DNA of 64,000 nucleotides from NCBI GenBank assembly GCA_037440405.1, contig JBBIUE010000013.1:1-64000 (forward strand), written 5' to 3'. Positions within the stretch are counted from its first letter, which is position 1; every line of letters begins with the position of its first letter. A program made the position numbers and the translations under genes. This stretch comes from JANMGV01 sp037440405 (GTDB lineage: Bacteria; Planctomycetota; Planctomycetia; Pirellulales; Pirellulaceae). Below the pieces are notes generated by a model. The model was not told the DNA's origin and did not search any database. It was given only the letters and a program-made list of their open reading frames with translations. This document shows positions 37,381 to 47,309 of this stretch, piece by piece.

Positions 37381-38836
37381 GTTTCTCTAACCACTCGGTA
37401 TGAAATGTGCCCGGCATGTCGACTCTCTGGTAGGTGTGCGCTCCAAAATAATCACGTTGAGCTTGGAGCAAGTTGGCAGGCAGTCGAGCGAGGCGATAGC
37501 TGTCGTAGTAAGCCAACGCCGTCGTGAAGGCAGGCGCGGGGACGCCTAAGTGTGTGGCCGCCATAACCACAGCTCGCCAACTGTTCTGAGCGCGCTCGAT
37601 TGACTCTCGGAAGTAAGGATAGAGAAGGAGGTTTTCCAGATTTGGTTCGGCATCAAATGCCTCCTTGATGCGGTCCAAGAACTGTGCACGGATGATGCAT
37701 CCGCCTCGCCAAAGCAAGGCGCAATCGCCGTAATTCAGTCCCCATTGGTGTTCCTTGCTTGCTTCTTGGAGCTGAACAAATCCTTGGGCGTACGAACAAA
37801 TCTTGGAAGCATAAAGCGCTTGCCGTACCGATTCGACCAGTCCCTTGCGATCTGCCACCATTGTTTTCACGGCCGTATCAAAACCTGGATTCGCATTCGG
37901 TGCCGGAGCAGGCAAAATCTTGCTGGCTCGGACGCGGGCATCTTTAATCGCGGAAAGTGACCGCGCGTACACGGCGGATGTGACCAAAGTGCTTGGAACG
38001 CCCAGGTCGAGCGCCAACTGGCTCATCCACTTTCCGGTTCCCTTGGCTCCAGCAACATCCAAGATTTTGTCGACCAGGAAGCCATCTCCATGATCGTCGA
38101 CTACGCTGAAAATATCGCGGGTGATCTCGATCAAATAGCTTTGTAACTCGCCCCGATTCCAATCGGCGAAAACATCATACAATTCGCTGTTGCTGAGTCC
38201 ACCAACTTCCTTTAGCAGATGGTAAGCTTCACAGATCAACTGCATATCGCCGTACTCGATCCCGTTGTGAACCATTTTGACGTAGTGCCCGGCACCGCGA
38301 GGTCCGACCCATTCGCAGCATGGAATGTCCTCTTTGGGGCCCACTTTGGCAGCGATCGATTGAAAAATGGGGCGGATGATCGGCCAAGCGGCCGCACTGC
38401 CGCCCGGCATCAAACTCGGTCCCTTGAGGGCACCTTCTTCTCCACCTGAGACGCCGGATCCAACGAACAAGAATCCTTTGGATTCAACGTATGCGGTGCG
38501 ACGCTCGGTGTCTGCAAAATGGGTGTTCCCGCCATCAACGAGAACATCGCCTGGGGAAAGGTGAGGCAGCAACTGTTCGATCAAGTCATCGACAGCAGGG
38601 CCTGCTTTGACCAGCATCATGACGACGCGAGGGGTCTTAAGCGATTGCACAAACTCAGATATGGAGTGGCAACCGATAAAATTTCGTCCCTTGGCTCGAC
38701 CCGAGAGCAATTCGTCAACCTTTTCGACGGTCCGATTGTAAACCGCGACCCGATAGCCTCGGCTTTCAACATTCAAGGCCAAATTTTCGCCCATGACGGC
38801 CAGGCCAATGAGTCCGAAATCACAAAGTTCAGCCAT
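37364..38836 (-). CDS. gnd: 6-phosphogluconate dehydrogenase (decarboxylating)
   Basis: 490 residues from the ATG at 38836 (GAGG 7 bases upstream). The NADP-binding N-terminus is GLIGLAVMGENLALN. SGVSGGEEGALKGPSLMPGG and catalytic KMVHNGIEYGDMQLI are intact, and the C-terminal tail HTYQRVDMPGTFHTEW is canonical. It oxidatively decarboxylates 6-phosphogluconate to ribulose 5-phosphate with NADPH formation (pentose phosphate pathway). It stands alone with tRNA-Cys divergently upstream. Confidence 0.96.
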   Translation of the reverse strand: MAELCDFGLIGLAVMGENLALNVESRGYRVAVYNRTVEKVDELLSGRAKGRNFIGCHSISEFVQSLKTPRVVMMLVKAGPAVDDLIEQLLPHLSPGDVLVDGGNTHFADTERRTAYVESKGFLFVGSGVSGGEEGALKGPSLMPGGSAAAWPIIRPIFQSIAAKVGPKEDIPCCEWVGPRGAGHYVKMVHNGIEYGDMQLICEAYHLLKEVGGLSNSELYDVFADWNRGELQSYLIEITRDIFSVVDDHGDGFLVDKILDVAGAKGTGKWMSQLALDLGVPSTLVTSAVYARSLSAIKDARVRASKILPAPAPNANPGFDTAVKTMVADRKGLVESVRQALYASKICSYAQGFVQLQEASKEHQWGLNYGDCALLWRGGCIIRAQFLDRIKEAFDAEPNLENLLLYPYFRESIERAQNSWRAVVMAATHLGVPAPAFTTALAYYDSYRLARLPANLLQAQRDYFGAHTYQRVDMPGTFHTEWLEKRKKPD

Positions 38837-39090
38837 CGAATCCTCGTGTTGCAATCGATTGGAATACGTAAAAATGAAACAGCAATGTCGCGAACCTGGG
38901 GAATTCGAGGGATGTCCTCTTAACCGCCAGATGTGTCTAATCGGAGAATTCTAGCCAAAAGGCGGTCCTTCGCAATTGGATTAGATTCCGTTAACCGTCC
39001 TTCCGAACTGGCCGAATATCTCCTACAATCCTAAAAAGTTCTTTCAACTGCATTTTTTGGTCAGCCGATAAGCAACCAGTAACGTGACAG

Positions 39091-39162
39091 GGCGCCGTCG
39101 CCAAGTGGCTAAGGCAGTGGATTGCAAATCCGCCATCCCCGGTTCGAATCCGGGCGGCGCCT
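39091..39162 (+). tRNA. tRNA-Cys (anticodon GCA)
   Basis: 72-nt cloverleaf. Acceptor GGCGCCG/CGGCGCC. Anticodon stem GTGGA/TCCGC with loop TTGCAAA (GCA). T-arm CCCGG-TTCGAAT-CCGGG. Discriminator T; CCA not encoded. Confidence 0.95.
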
Positions 39163-39339
39163 CTTATGTTCTAAACGAGGGTAGGTCTGCTTCTCTGCCT
39201 CGAAGTATCGATCAAATTGATCGAAAAGCTCCCCAAATGCAGGCCCTGACTTGTCTTACCTTCTGCTTCAAGGGGATACTATTGCCTTTCCGAGACAATA
39301 GCTTATCCGTTCCTGATTCAATACTCTGTGAATCGCTAG

Positions 39340-40092
39340 ATGATCTTCGCTCACCGAATCTCAAAGAGGTTTCGCACAAGAGATGCATGGATCGTTGCTG
39401 TAGATGATGTGAGTTTTTCGGTTCAGCCTGGCGAAGTCTATGGACTGCTCGGTCCCAATGGTGCTGGAAAGACGACAACGCTTCGGATGGTCATGGGGCT
39501 ACTTGAGCCGGACGATGGTTACGTGGAGGTTGGCGGCGTTCGGACGAGCCTTCAAATGCACCAAGCCCGCGCCAAGCTGGGGCTGATCTCTACCAACGAC
39601 GGAGTCTATCCTTGGCTGAGTGTCGAAGAGATGCTCCTTTACTTTGCGGACCTATATGGTGTCGCTGTCCCCCAAGCCAAACTTCGGTTGCAAGAGTTGA
39701 GTTCGCTGCTCGGAATCTCTGGAATCCTCCGACAGCGATGCAACACATTGAGTACCGGTCAGCGGCAACGTGTGATTCTTGCAAGAGGTCTCATGCATGA
39801 TCCGCCAGTTATGTTGCTGGATGAACCAACGCGCGGTCTCGACATCGTCGGCAGCAGAACCATCTTTCAGTTTATCGACCACCTGCGGTCCCTTGGAAAA
39901 TCGGTACTCATTTCGACGCATCGACTTGACGAAGCGGAACGAATCTGTGATCGGTTCGGCTTGCTGCATCGCGGTCGCTTGCGGTATGAGGGAACGCTTG
40001 ATGAGCTGAAGGCTGAGTTTGGCAAGGAGCACTTGGTGGATATCTTTGTGAACTTGTTGGACGAATCAAATTCGGTCGCGAGGTCGCCATGA
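39340..40092 (+). CDS. ABC transporter ATP-binding protein, NatA type
   Basis: 250 residues. Walker A GPNGAGKT at 38-45, signature LSTGQRQRVILARGL, Walker B VMLLDEPTRGLD, and an H-loop in STHRLDEAE. Resembles NatA, the ATPase of NatAB sodium-extrusion transporters. It overlaps the downstream permease/protease fusion gene by 4 bases, so the two products almost certainly form one complex. Confidence 0.88.
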   Translation: MIFAHRISKRFRTRDAWIVAVDDVSFSVQPGEVYGLLGPNGAGKTTTLRMVMGLLEPDDGYVEVGGVRTSLQMHQARAKLGLISTNDGVYPWLSVEEMLLYFADLYGVAVPQAKLRLQELSSLLGISGILRQRCNTLSTGQRQRVILARGLMHDPPVMLLDEPTRGLDIVGSRTIFQFIDHLRSLGKSVLISTHRLDEAERICDRFGLLHRGRLRYEGTLDELKAEFGKEHLVDIFVNLLDESNSVARSP

Positions 40093-42293
40093 CACGTTTC
40101 TTCGAGGTGGGGCGGACGTGGCGAATGTGCTTAAAGGAGATGAAAGAAACGCTCCGAGACCGTCGAACCGTCGCAACGCTATTATTGATGCCTCTCTTGG
40201 TTTATCCGCTTTTGAGCGTCGCGCTCAATCGGCTCTTCCTCGGCGCCAAGAAATCGTTTGAATCGCGCACGTATTGGATCGGTGTGTCGACCTTTGAGGA
40301 GCTGGAACAGCTCGAGCGTCTAATTCAAGCCGGTCGAGCTGTCCAAGATGGCGCGCCATCAACCGAGTTTCGGATCGAGCGATTGGATTCACGCCAAAAT
40401 CAATCTCTTGACGGATCGCCCGAAGTTGGCGATCTCGCGAAAAGGTCATCGATTGCTTCATTTCGTATTATCCTTTCTGCAACCCAGCTTGAGACTCTGG
40501 TTGCTTCGGAGGAAGTAGATATCGGTTTGCGTTTCGAACCGGAGAGAAAAGAAAATGTTGGCGCGGCAGAGCAGGATGAGGATGCGAGGAAATCGTCGAA
40601 GTTTCATGTAAGCATTGCATTTCGCCAAGAAGACCCGAAGAGCGAGAATGCTCTTCGCGAGATTGAGTCGATTTTGAAAGCCATCAATGACGCAGAAGTC
40701 CGCAAGCTGCTGGAATCGCTCAATGTCACTCCCCAACCTTCGGTCACGATGCAAGCAAAGCCTGTCGTTGCGTCCGGCAATTCAGGATTGAGTCTCGTTG
40801 CGATCATTCCGCTTGTGTTGTTGCTGATGACTATTACGGGAGCGGTCTATCCTGCCATCGACTTAACCGCTGGGGAACGAGAACGGGGAACGATGGAAGC
40901 TCTCATCGCTTCTCCGGTTCCACGATACGAGCTTCTCCTTAGCAAGTATGTCGCCGTCGTCTTCGTTGCATTTCTGACGGCATTAGCCAATGTCACGGCA
41001 ATGTGGATCACCCTTTGGGCAACCGGTCTTGGGAAGTTGATTTTGGGACGTGAAGGTTTAAGCTTTTTAGCCGTCCTACAAGTTTTGCCGCTGCTATTAC
41101 TATTCGCCAGTTTCTTTTCCGCGATCCTCCTGGCGTTGTGCAGTTTTGCCAAGAGTTTCAAGGAGGCTCAGGCTTACTTGATACCAGTGATGTTGATTGC
41201 TCTGGCTCCAGGCGTGTTGAGCTTATTGCCCGGAATTCAATTGACTCCCACCTTGGCCATCATCCCTCTCGTGAATGTCATTTTGTTGGCCCGAGATTTG
41301 TTGAGCCATCAAGCACAATTCTTGCCATCCGCCGCCGCCGTTTTTTCGACGATCGCGTACGCATCTGCCGCGGTCGGCTTGGCTTCGCGGTTGTTTGGAA
41401 CCGATGCGACTTCACATGGCTCAGAAGGGACCTGGGGGGACTTGTTTCGACGTCCAGCTCAAACACGTCCGTTGCCCAGCCTTGGACATCTGGCAGCGTT
41501 ACTGGCCATGAACTATCCACTTTACTTTGTATTATCCAACGGAGCTGGGAGAATCGAGAAACTGAGTTTGTCAGATCGCTTGCTACTCAATTGCGCGATC
41601 ACCTGCCTATTGTTCCTCGTGATGCCGATTCTGTTCGCTTGGTTTCGGCGGCTTCGCGGTGTCTCCACCTTTCGCCTTGCATGGTCGTGGTCGGGTCAGA
41701 TGTGGACCTGGATTGGCGTGAGCTTACTCGCTTCAAGCCTTTGGATGGGGGCCCATGAACTGTTCTTGTTCAGCAAGACGATGGGATGGGCCACCATCGA
41801 TGAAAGTCAATTTGCGGCAGCCGAAGCAACGAGGCAGGAATTGAAACAGCTTCCTCTTTGGTTGATCCTATTCACATCCGCGATTGGACCAGCCATCGCA
41901 GAAGAAATATTTTTTCGCGGGTTCGTGCTTTCGTCGATGCACTCCTTATCAGCTTTTCGCGCCGTTCTGTTTTCATCCATACTCTTTGGATTGTTTCACA
42001 CAATGAGTGGCAGTGTCATGACCATCGAGCGGTTGCTGCCTTCCACGTTTTTGGGGCTGGCACTCGGTTTCGCCACGACACGAACAGGTTCCCTATTTCC
42101 AAGTATCGTACTTCATGCGCTTCACAACGGATTCTTGTTCACGCTTGCGCATCAGCAGGAAGCGATTTTGAGTTGGGGTTGGGGTATCCAGGAGGGAGAG
42201 CAACTTCCTAACACATGGCTGATTTACGGAGCGATCGCCGGAATCGTCGGCCTAGGACTGATCGCAGTCTCCAACCGCCGAAATGAAGGGTAG
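40089..42293 (+). CDS. ABC-2/NatB-type permease fused to CPBP intramembrane protease
   Basis: 734 residues. Residues 1-~440 form an ABC-2 exporter permease: a first membrane helix at ~28-48, a long external loop (50-235), then five or six helices including the LTAGERERGTMEALIASP motif of NatB. Residues ~500-725 form a CPBP (CAAX protease/Abi) domain: EExxxR at E605-E606-R610, FxxxH with H637, and HxxxN around residue 680. CPBP proteases cleave near membranes, often for peptide maturation or immunity. The fusion hints that export and cleavage are coupled. The ATPase partner lies directly upstream with a 4-base overlap. Confidence 0.87.
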   Translation: MTRFFEVGRTWRMCLKEMKETLRDRRTVATLLLMPLLVYPLLSVALNRLFLGAKKSFESRTYWIGVSTFEELEQLERLIQAGRAVQDGAPSTEFRIERLDSRQNQSLDGSPEVGDLAKRSSIASFRIILSATQLETLVASEEVDIGLRFEPERKENVGAAEQDEDARKSSKFHVSIAFRQEDPKSENALREIESILKAINDAEVRKLLESLNVTPQPSVTMQAKPVVASGNSGLSLVAIIPLVLLLMTITGAVYPAIDLTAGERERGTMEALIASPVPRYELLLSKYVAVVFVAFLTALANVTAMWITLWATGLGKLILGREGLSFLAVLQVLPLLLLFASFFSAILLALCSFAKSFKEAQAYLIPVMLIALAPGVLSLLPGIQLTPTLAIIPLVNVILLARDLLSHQAQFLPSAAAVFSTIAYASAAVGLASRLFGTDATSHGSEGTWGDLFRRPAQTRPLPSLGHLAALLAMNYPLYFVLSNGAGRIEKLSLSDRLLLNCAITCLLFLVMPILFAWFRRLRGVSTFRLAWSWSGQMWTWIGVSLLASSLWMGAHELFLFSKTMGWATIDESQFAAAEATRQELKQLPLWLILFTSAIGPAIAEEIFFRGFVLSSMHSLSAFRAVLFSSILFGLFHTMSGSVMTIERLLPSTFLGLALGFATTRTGSLFPSIVLHALHNGFLFTLAHQQEAILSWGWGIQEGEQLPNTWLIYGAIAGIVGLGLIAVSNRRNEG

Positions 42294-42983
42294 ACGCATC
42301 GCAGTCGTTCGTCAGGCCCGCACTGCATGCCCTTGCGCCGACGCAACGATGAACTAAAAAGTATTGCGGGCCTATTCCAACGTAGGCCCGCGCTTACGCC
42401 GAGACTTTTGGGCTGCCAATTCGTTATCGCAAGGTCAATCGACAACTTGACGATATCGTGGCATTGATCGATAGTCAGATTTCTGGTCTGCTGTATCTTG
42501 AGGCTAGCAACCATCGGTACCATAGGCAGTTGCCATTGAGCCACCTGTAGCTCCATCTTGTCTCTGAGATTCACAATTCATTTGAATCCGGCCCGGAAAA
42601 TTGAGGAAGCTGTGTTCGATTGAGTAGCACAGGACTTGGCATGTTGATAGCCGACTCGCCGCGATGCCCTTCTTTTCACCGCCAATGCACACTCATGGTG
42701 ACGACCTAGCTGACGACGTGGATCATCCGACGATTAGCGATTTCCGGTGTTGATTTTTGGATCGCTTGGAAATTAGCTTCATCGAGAACGCAAACCAATG
42801 AGCATCCAGGCAAGGAGTCTTGTGCTTTTTGAAGCTGCTTGATTTCCGAAACTTAACGCATAGAACAGCAAACTACGTGCAGATGATCCCGAGCCGCTTC
42901 TGAGGAGTGAGAGCTGTACAGTTTACTTCCGAAGGCCGATCATCAAGCGACCTCGTTGAAGATTGCCCGACGACTGGTGCCGT
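42294..42983. other. Long intergenic region with a possible gene remnant
   Basis: 690 bases. GCGGGCCTA (42366-42374) and TAGGCCCGC (42383-42391) form a 9-bp hairpin without a T-run. On the minus strand 42709-42852 is open for 48 codons with plausible protein-like content but no start codon, possibly a decayed gene. No insertion-sequence ends were seen. Confidence 0.4.
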
Positions 42984-43775
42984 TCAGTAGAGTAAGCGAA
43001 TGCCGAGGCGCTGGTGCATTTGATTCACGAATTCCGGGGAGAATCGAAATCCATGCGCCAAGTTTCGCAAGTATTCGACTTCGCTGGGATGATCGATATC
43101 GATCGTTGCGGCAGAGATCATGTACACCTGTTGCTCCATGCCGATCGGCACGGACCAAATGAACTCTCGCAGATCGTGAGGACGTGCCAGTTCGTCTTGA
43201 AGATAGCGAATGACGCCTGGCGTGGTGCGATCGAAATTCTGAAGGATTCGGTCCTGTTCCGACTGGCTAATGTTGCCATCGCACTTTGCTGCGCCAAGCA
43301 TGGCTCGTACTAGGATGGTTGCCTTGTCGTTGATCGTCTCAGCGGGCTTCGGACGGAATGAGTCCAACGGTCCCGACCGAGGAGTTGCCAAGGGTGGAGA
43401 CGAAGTATTGGACACAGTGGACCGTGGTGGCTCGGCAGGCACGTTGGAAAACGGTGTATCCGATGCTCGCGTCGAGAATGGCGGTTGCGAGGGGCTTGGA
43501 GAAAACGGTGATTCTTGTCGAGTGGTGCGGTCGTGCTTCTTCGCCACATTGAGCAGATCTTCGAGTTCGCGAGCGTGACGATCGACATCCATATCGCTCC
43601 TATTGGAAGAGGTAGGTGCGCCCGTCTGTGAACCGCGAGAACCAGTCGGCTGCGGCGGCTGCGCGGGAGGCTTTGATCCACCAAAAATGTCATCGAGACT
43701 TCGGCCTTTCGAGCCTGATCCAGCGCCTCGGGATTTCGATCCCAACAACGAGACAAGAATTTCGATTGCGTCCAT
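42984..43775 (-). CDS. DUF533/TerB-like protein
   Basis: 263 residues from the ATG at 43775. MDAIEILVSLLGSK is the usual start of this family, whereas the longer open frame adds 37 atypical residues. Residues ~1-140 are low-complexity, rich in Pro, Ser and Gly. The C-terminal ~110 residues (ATILVRAMLGAAKCDGNISQSEQDRI onward) match the helical DUF533/TerB domain. TerB-like domains bind metal through acidic residues near the membrane in tellurite/stress systems, but DUF533 has no settled role. Confidence 0.8.
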   Translation of the reverse strand: MDAIEILVSLLGSKSRGAGSGSKGRSLDDIFGGSKPPAQPPQPTGSRGSQTGAPTSSNRSDMDVDRHARELEDLLNVAKKHDRTTRQESPFSPSPSQPPFSTRASDTPFSNVPAEPPRSTVSNTSSPPLATPRSGPLDSFRPKPAETINDKATILVRAMLGAAKCDGNISQSEQDRILQNFDRTTPGVIRYLQDELARPHDLREFIWSVPIGMEQQVYMISAATIDIDHPSEVEYLRNLAHGFRFSPEFVNQMHQRLGIRLLY

Positions 43776-44210
43776 GGAACTGACCTGTTTGAATGCAACT
43801 ACAACGTTTACATGAGAGATTTTACTCAGTCCCTCCCGCAACCAAAAGGCCCAAGGGCTTCTGATCATTGCAATGGAGCTTCGCAATCGGCAAGAAGTCC
43901 CTTCTCTAATCTGATACCTAAACAGTGTCTCGAATTGAATTGCCCATTTTTCATCGAACGGAAAGTCGTTGCACCGATTCTCGTTTGATTGCCGAACAGT
44001 CAGACGAAGAGGTGCAACCTAGATCAAAAACGTGGAGCCGGGGCTGACCGCTCAAAAGCGACAGGCTATCCAAAAGAATGGTCTCGCACCGAAGTTGCCT
44101 TACCAACATCTGAACATTCCCGTTAAGATGATCTCCAATTCTCGGGCGGTATCAAACGCATTTTGCACCAATCGAAAGTTCACGATTGCAATTTTCAAGG
44201 ACGGCGATAG
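43776..44210. other. Divergent intergenic region
   Basis: 435 bases between the divergent DUF533 and OleC-like genes. The first ~110 bases are an open upstream extension of the DUF533 frame that I do not consider translated. No hairpin or operator was recognised. Confidence 0.4.
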
Positions 44211-45944
44211 ATGAAACAGAGCGAGCTTGTAGTTCCCGATGGAAACGTTGCATCGCGACTAGCTGTTCAAGCACGAACGGCAGCCGATCAGATCGCCATC
44301 GCTGCTCCCACAAGCCGCTTTCAACGCGAGAAGGATCGGGCCTACTCAACCATTAGCTTCTCGGAATTGGATGACCGTGTAACTCGATTGGCAGCGGGCT
44401 TTCAGTCGATTGGCGTTGGGCCTGGGAAGCGGATTGCCTTGCTCGTTCCTTTTGGTGAAGATTTCATCACGTTGGTTTTCTCGCTGTTGAAGACTGGGGC
44501 AACCTTGGTTCTGGTCGATCCTGGAATGGGCCGTCGCAACTTGCTTCAATGCTTAGAAGCATCGAATCTCGACGGTTTCGTGGGGGTTCCTCTTGTTCAC
44601 GCAGTCCGCAAGTTCTTTTCGAGTCGATTTCCAAGAGCGGTCAAGAACGTCGTGGTCGGTCGAGGCTCGCCGTTTCTAGCGGGCGTTTCGCTCAAGCAGC
44701 TTGAAAAAGAATCTGCGCGTTCCTTTCGGAATCCACAGACACAATGGTCGTCACCCGCCGCAATCATTTTCACGACAGGTAGTACCGGGCCACCCAAGGG
44801 GGTTCTTTATACTCACAGCACGTTCTGCAATCAAATCGATCAAATCGTCGAACATTACGGTATCCAACCGGGCGGTCGCGACTTGAGCGGATTTCCGTTA
44901 TTCGGCTTGTTCAATGCAGTGATGGGGGTGACAACGGTGATCCCAGACATGAATCCGACTCGTCCCGCCGATGTCGATCCTTTGAAGTATCTGCACGCGA
45001 TCGATCAATGGTCGATCAATCAATCCTTCGGTTCGCCGGCACTTTGGACCAGGATCGGTACGTACTGCGAAAAATCAAAAAGAAAACTACCGTCGCTGCG
45101 TCGCGTCCTTTCTGCGGGAGCACCGGTTGCCCCGCGCGTTCTGCAATGGATGCGAGATGCGATCCATCCCGATGGAGAGATGCACACTCCCTACGGTGCC
45201 ACAGAAGCATTGCCTGTTGCCTCGATTGAAAGTCGCGAGGTTCTCGGTGAAACCGCAGAAAGACATCGTCAAGGAGCGGGTGTTTGCGTTGGTCGCCGAT
45301 TTTCGGGAATCGATTGGAAGGTGATCCGAATCGACGATGGTCCTTTGAGCGAAAGGCGGGATGTTCGCGAAATGCCGACTGGTGAGATCGGCGAATTGAT
45401 GGTCTCAGGTCCTGTCGTTTCGCGAGAATATGTGACACGGACTGATCAAAACGCCTTTCATAAAGTTACCGACGGTGATCGCATCTGGCATCGCATGGGT
45501 GACGTCGGCTACTTGGATCACTCGGACCGGTTCTGGTACTGTGGCCGCAAGTCGCATCGAGTTCCAACCAAGAATGGAAACCTTTTCACGGAACCGTGCG
45601 AAGCGATCCTCAATTCGCATCCCCAAGTTTATCGCAGCGCGTTGGTCGGCGTTCCGAGCGATTCCAGTCCATGGCGGGAGAAAATCTCGGCAGAAGAAGC
45701 TTCGTTTCCAACCCCGTGCATGGTCATCGAATGTTGGAAGGATTTTGTATCCAACCATGAAAACCGCTCGAAACTTATCGAAGAACTTCGCGCACTGGCA
45801 CAATCCCAGTCAACGACGGCAGAAATCGAACAATTCCTGATCTATTCGGGCAGGCTGCCGACAGACATCCGTCACAACTCGAAGATTTTCAGAGAGCAGC
45901 TCGTCCCCTGGGCAAGTAGACAACTCCAACAGAGGGCTAGTTAA
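44211..45944 (+). CDS. OleC-like AMP-dependent synthetase (beta-lactone synthetase type)
   Basis: 577-residue ANL-superfamily enzyme. The AMP-binding P-loop is FTTGSTGPPKGVLYTH (near residue 190). FPLFGLFNAVMGVTTVIPDMNPTRPADVDP and FGSPALW are typical of OleC, and TPYGATEALP is the A5 motif. The catalytic Lys is expected in the last ~40 residues (HNSKIFREQL). OleC turns beta-hydroxy acids into beta-lactones in long-chain olefin synthesis. No oleA, oleB or oleD is adjacent, so another acyl substrate is possible. Its end overlaps the convergent anti-sigma gene by 8 bases. Confidence 0.82.
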   Translation: MKQSELVVPDGNVASRLAVQARTAADQIAIAAPTSRFQREKDRAYSTISFSELDDRVTRLAAGFQSIGVGPGKRIALLVPFGEDFITLVFSLLKTGATLVLVDPGMGRRNLLQCLEASNLDGFVGVPLVHAVRKFFSSRFPRAVKNVVVGRGSPFLAGVSLKQLEKESARSFRNPQTQWSSPAAIIFTTGSTGPPKGVLYTHSTFCNQIDQIVEHYGIQPGGRDLSGFPLFGLFNAVMGVTTVIPDMNPTRPADVDPLKYLHAIDQWSINQSFGSPALWTRIGTYCEKSKRKLPSLRRVLSAGAPVAPRVLQWMRDAIHPDGEMHTPYGATEALPVASIESREVLGETAERHRQGAGVCVGRRFSGIDWKVIRIDDGPLSERRDVREMPTGEIGELMVSGPVVSREYVTRTDQNAFHKVTDGDRIWHRMGDVGYLDHSDRFWYCGRKSHRVPTKNGNLFTEPCEAILNSHPQVYRSALVGVPSDSSPWREKISAEEASFPTPCMVIECWKDFVSNHENRSKLIEELRALAQSQSTTAEIEQFLIYSGRLPTDIRHNSKIFREQLVPWASRQLQQRAS

Positions 45945-46737
45945 CAGAGGCCAAGAGCGGGAGACGCTCCTGAGTCGACACGACAACTCCTCCTGGTTTT
46001 TCAATCGTGATTGCAAACGCAACAGGCTTGATAACTCGGAGCTTCGCCTGAATCGGAATAATCATTTCTCCAGTGGATGTCACATCGAAGACGCCGCCAT
46101 CAACTGGTTCATCATCTCGCTCGGGGTCAATAATCCAGAGCTGATACTGTTCTTTCGATGGATCGTTCACTGGCATATTCACAAATCGCATATAGCCTTC
46201 CTGGCTGGTTGTGTTCCAAACAACGTCACCCGACACACGGGATTCGAATGGTGTCTTTCCCGCAGACCATTCGGAGGTGATTGTTCCACGGGTGGACACA
46301 AGCCGCGCTCGCTTTGCGGCCAAGTTCGATTGGGGCGTCCAATTCGAGGAGAACCAAAATCCAAAGGCAATCATAAGCGAAGCAGCAGTAACGATCCAAG
46401 CAACCATCTCGCGCCTGGACCCCAAGGCATCACCGAGAGCGACTGGTTGCGAGGAGGGAGCAGAGCTCAATCGGATATCACTGGTGGCGTCGTTCATTCG
46501 GCGAGACAGCTCATCATGAACACGCCGTCGCAAACCGCGAGGCATGGGCGTCAGCGTGGAACCGTGCAGCGCCAAATGGATCGCAGCTGCTGTCCGAGCA
46601 ACTTCATCTGCCTCGCGATGGAACTCTGCGGAAGTCGTCTGCAAAAGCCGAGACTCTTCTTCCTCAGTGAGATCACCCAAAGCACTGCCGGCAAACAAAT
46701 CCAACATGTCATCGGAAATTGGAGGCAATTGACTCAT
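45937..46737 (-). CDS. RskA-like anti-sigma factor
   Basis: 266 residues from the ATG at 46737, which overlaps the sigma-factor stop by 4 bases (ATGA). The N-terminal ~80 residues form the cytoplasmic anti-sigma domain (DDMLDLFAGSALGDLTEEEESRLL). One membrane helix is at MVAWIVTAASLMIAFGFWF. The outer C-terminal domain (YMRFVNMPVNDPSKEQYQLWIIDPE) matches the RskA/anti-sigma-K family. It would hold the ECF sigma factor inactive until regulated proteolysis. Confidence 0.87.
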   Translation of the reverse strand: MSQLPPISDDMLDLFAGSALGDLTEEEESRLLQTTSAEFHREADEVARTAAAIHLALHGSTLTPMPRGLRRRVHDELSRRMNDATSDIRLSSAPSSQPVALGDALGSRREMVAWIVTAASLMIAFGFWFSSNWTPQSNLAAKRARLVSTRGTITSEWSAGKTPFESRVSGDVVWNTTSQEGYMRFVNMPVNDPSKEQYQLWIIDPERDDEPVDGGVFDVTSTGEMIIPIQAKLRVIKPVAFAITIEKPGGVVVSTQERLPLLASVN

Positions 46738-47309
46738 TGGTGGACGTCTCCGATGAGCTTCCTCTTGGAAACCTTCATGCACTCGCGAACTTGCAGTAAA
46801 CCTCTTCTCGCAAGTGACTTGATAGAGCCCAGGGGCTTTTCCAACTTTCGGGCGATACCTTCGTGAGAGAGGCCATCCAGGATCGATAGCCTAAGAACTT
46901 GTTGCTGTTCCTCTCGGAGCGACTTCAGACACTCTTCGGCCTTTGCGGCTTCTTCAACGACTTCCAGTTGACAGCTACCGCCGCTATCCTCTGTTATCTC
47001 GGGTTCTTCTAGACCAACAAATTCGACACGTCGTGCCACTTTCCTCGTTCGGTCGATCATTCTCCGTCGTGCAATTAGCGTGATGAAGGTTGCTTCGGAC
47101 GAAAGCTCCGGATTGTAACGATGAGCATTTCGCCAAATCTCAACAAAAATCTCTTGAACAATGTCCTCTGCGTCAGCCAAATTCGCAAACATTCGCTTAG
47201 CCAAAGACCAAACCAAAGCTCCATACTTATCGAGACACTCGGATACAGCCGTCTCATCACCAGCGGCGAGGCGCTGAATAATACTTTCGCTCAACAAATC
47301 AGTAGTCAA
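46734..47309 (-). CDS. ECF RNA polymerase sigma factor (SigK-like)
   Basis: 191 residues from a TTG at 47309 (GAGGA 10 bases upstream), chosen because conserved region 2 starts right after it and ECF factors are about this long. ATGs at 47441 and 47471 stay open but lack good ribosome-binding sites, and the latter abuts a hairpin. Region 2 includes LADAEDIVQEIFVEIWRNAHRY. Region 4 includes REEQQQVLRLSILDGLSHEGIARKLEKPLGSIKSLARRGLLQVRE. Coupled to its anti-sigma gene by a 4-base overlap; the fasciclin gene is upstream on the same strand. Confidence 0.85.
   Translation of the reverse strand: MTTDLLSESIIQRLAAGDETAVSECLDKYGALVWSLAKRMFANLADAEDIVQEIFVEIWRNAHRYNPELSSEATFITLIARRRMIDRTRKVARRVEFVGLEEPEITEDSGGSCQLEVVEEAAKAEECLKSLREEQQQVLRLSILDGLSHEGIARKLEKPLGSIKSLARRGLLQVRECMKVSKRKLIGDVHQ

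Noticed and set aside
42224..42574. 116-codon minus-strand frame overlapping the permease end
   Set aside because: It overlaps a strong gene, lacks a ribosome-binding site and shows no family features.
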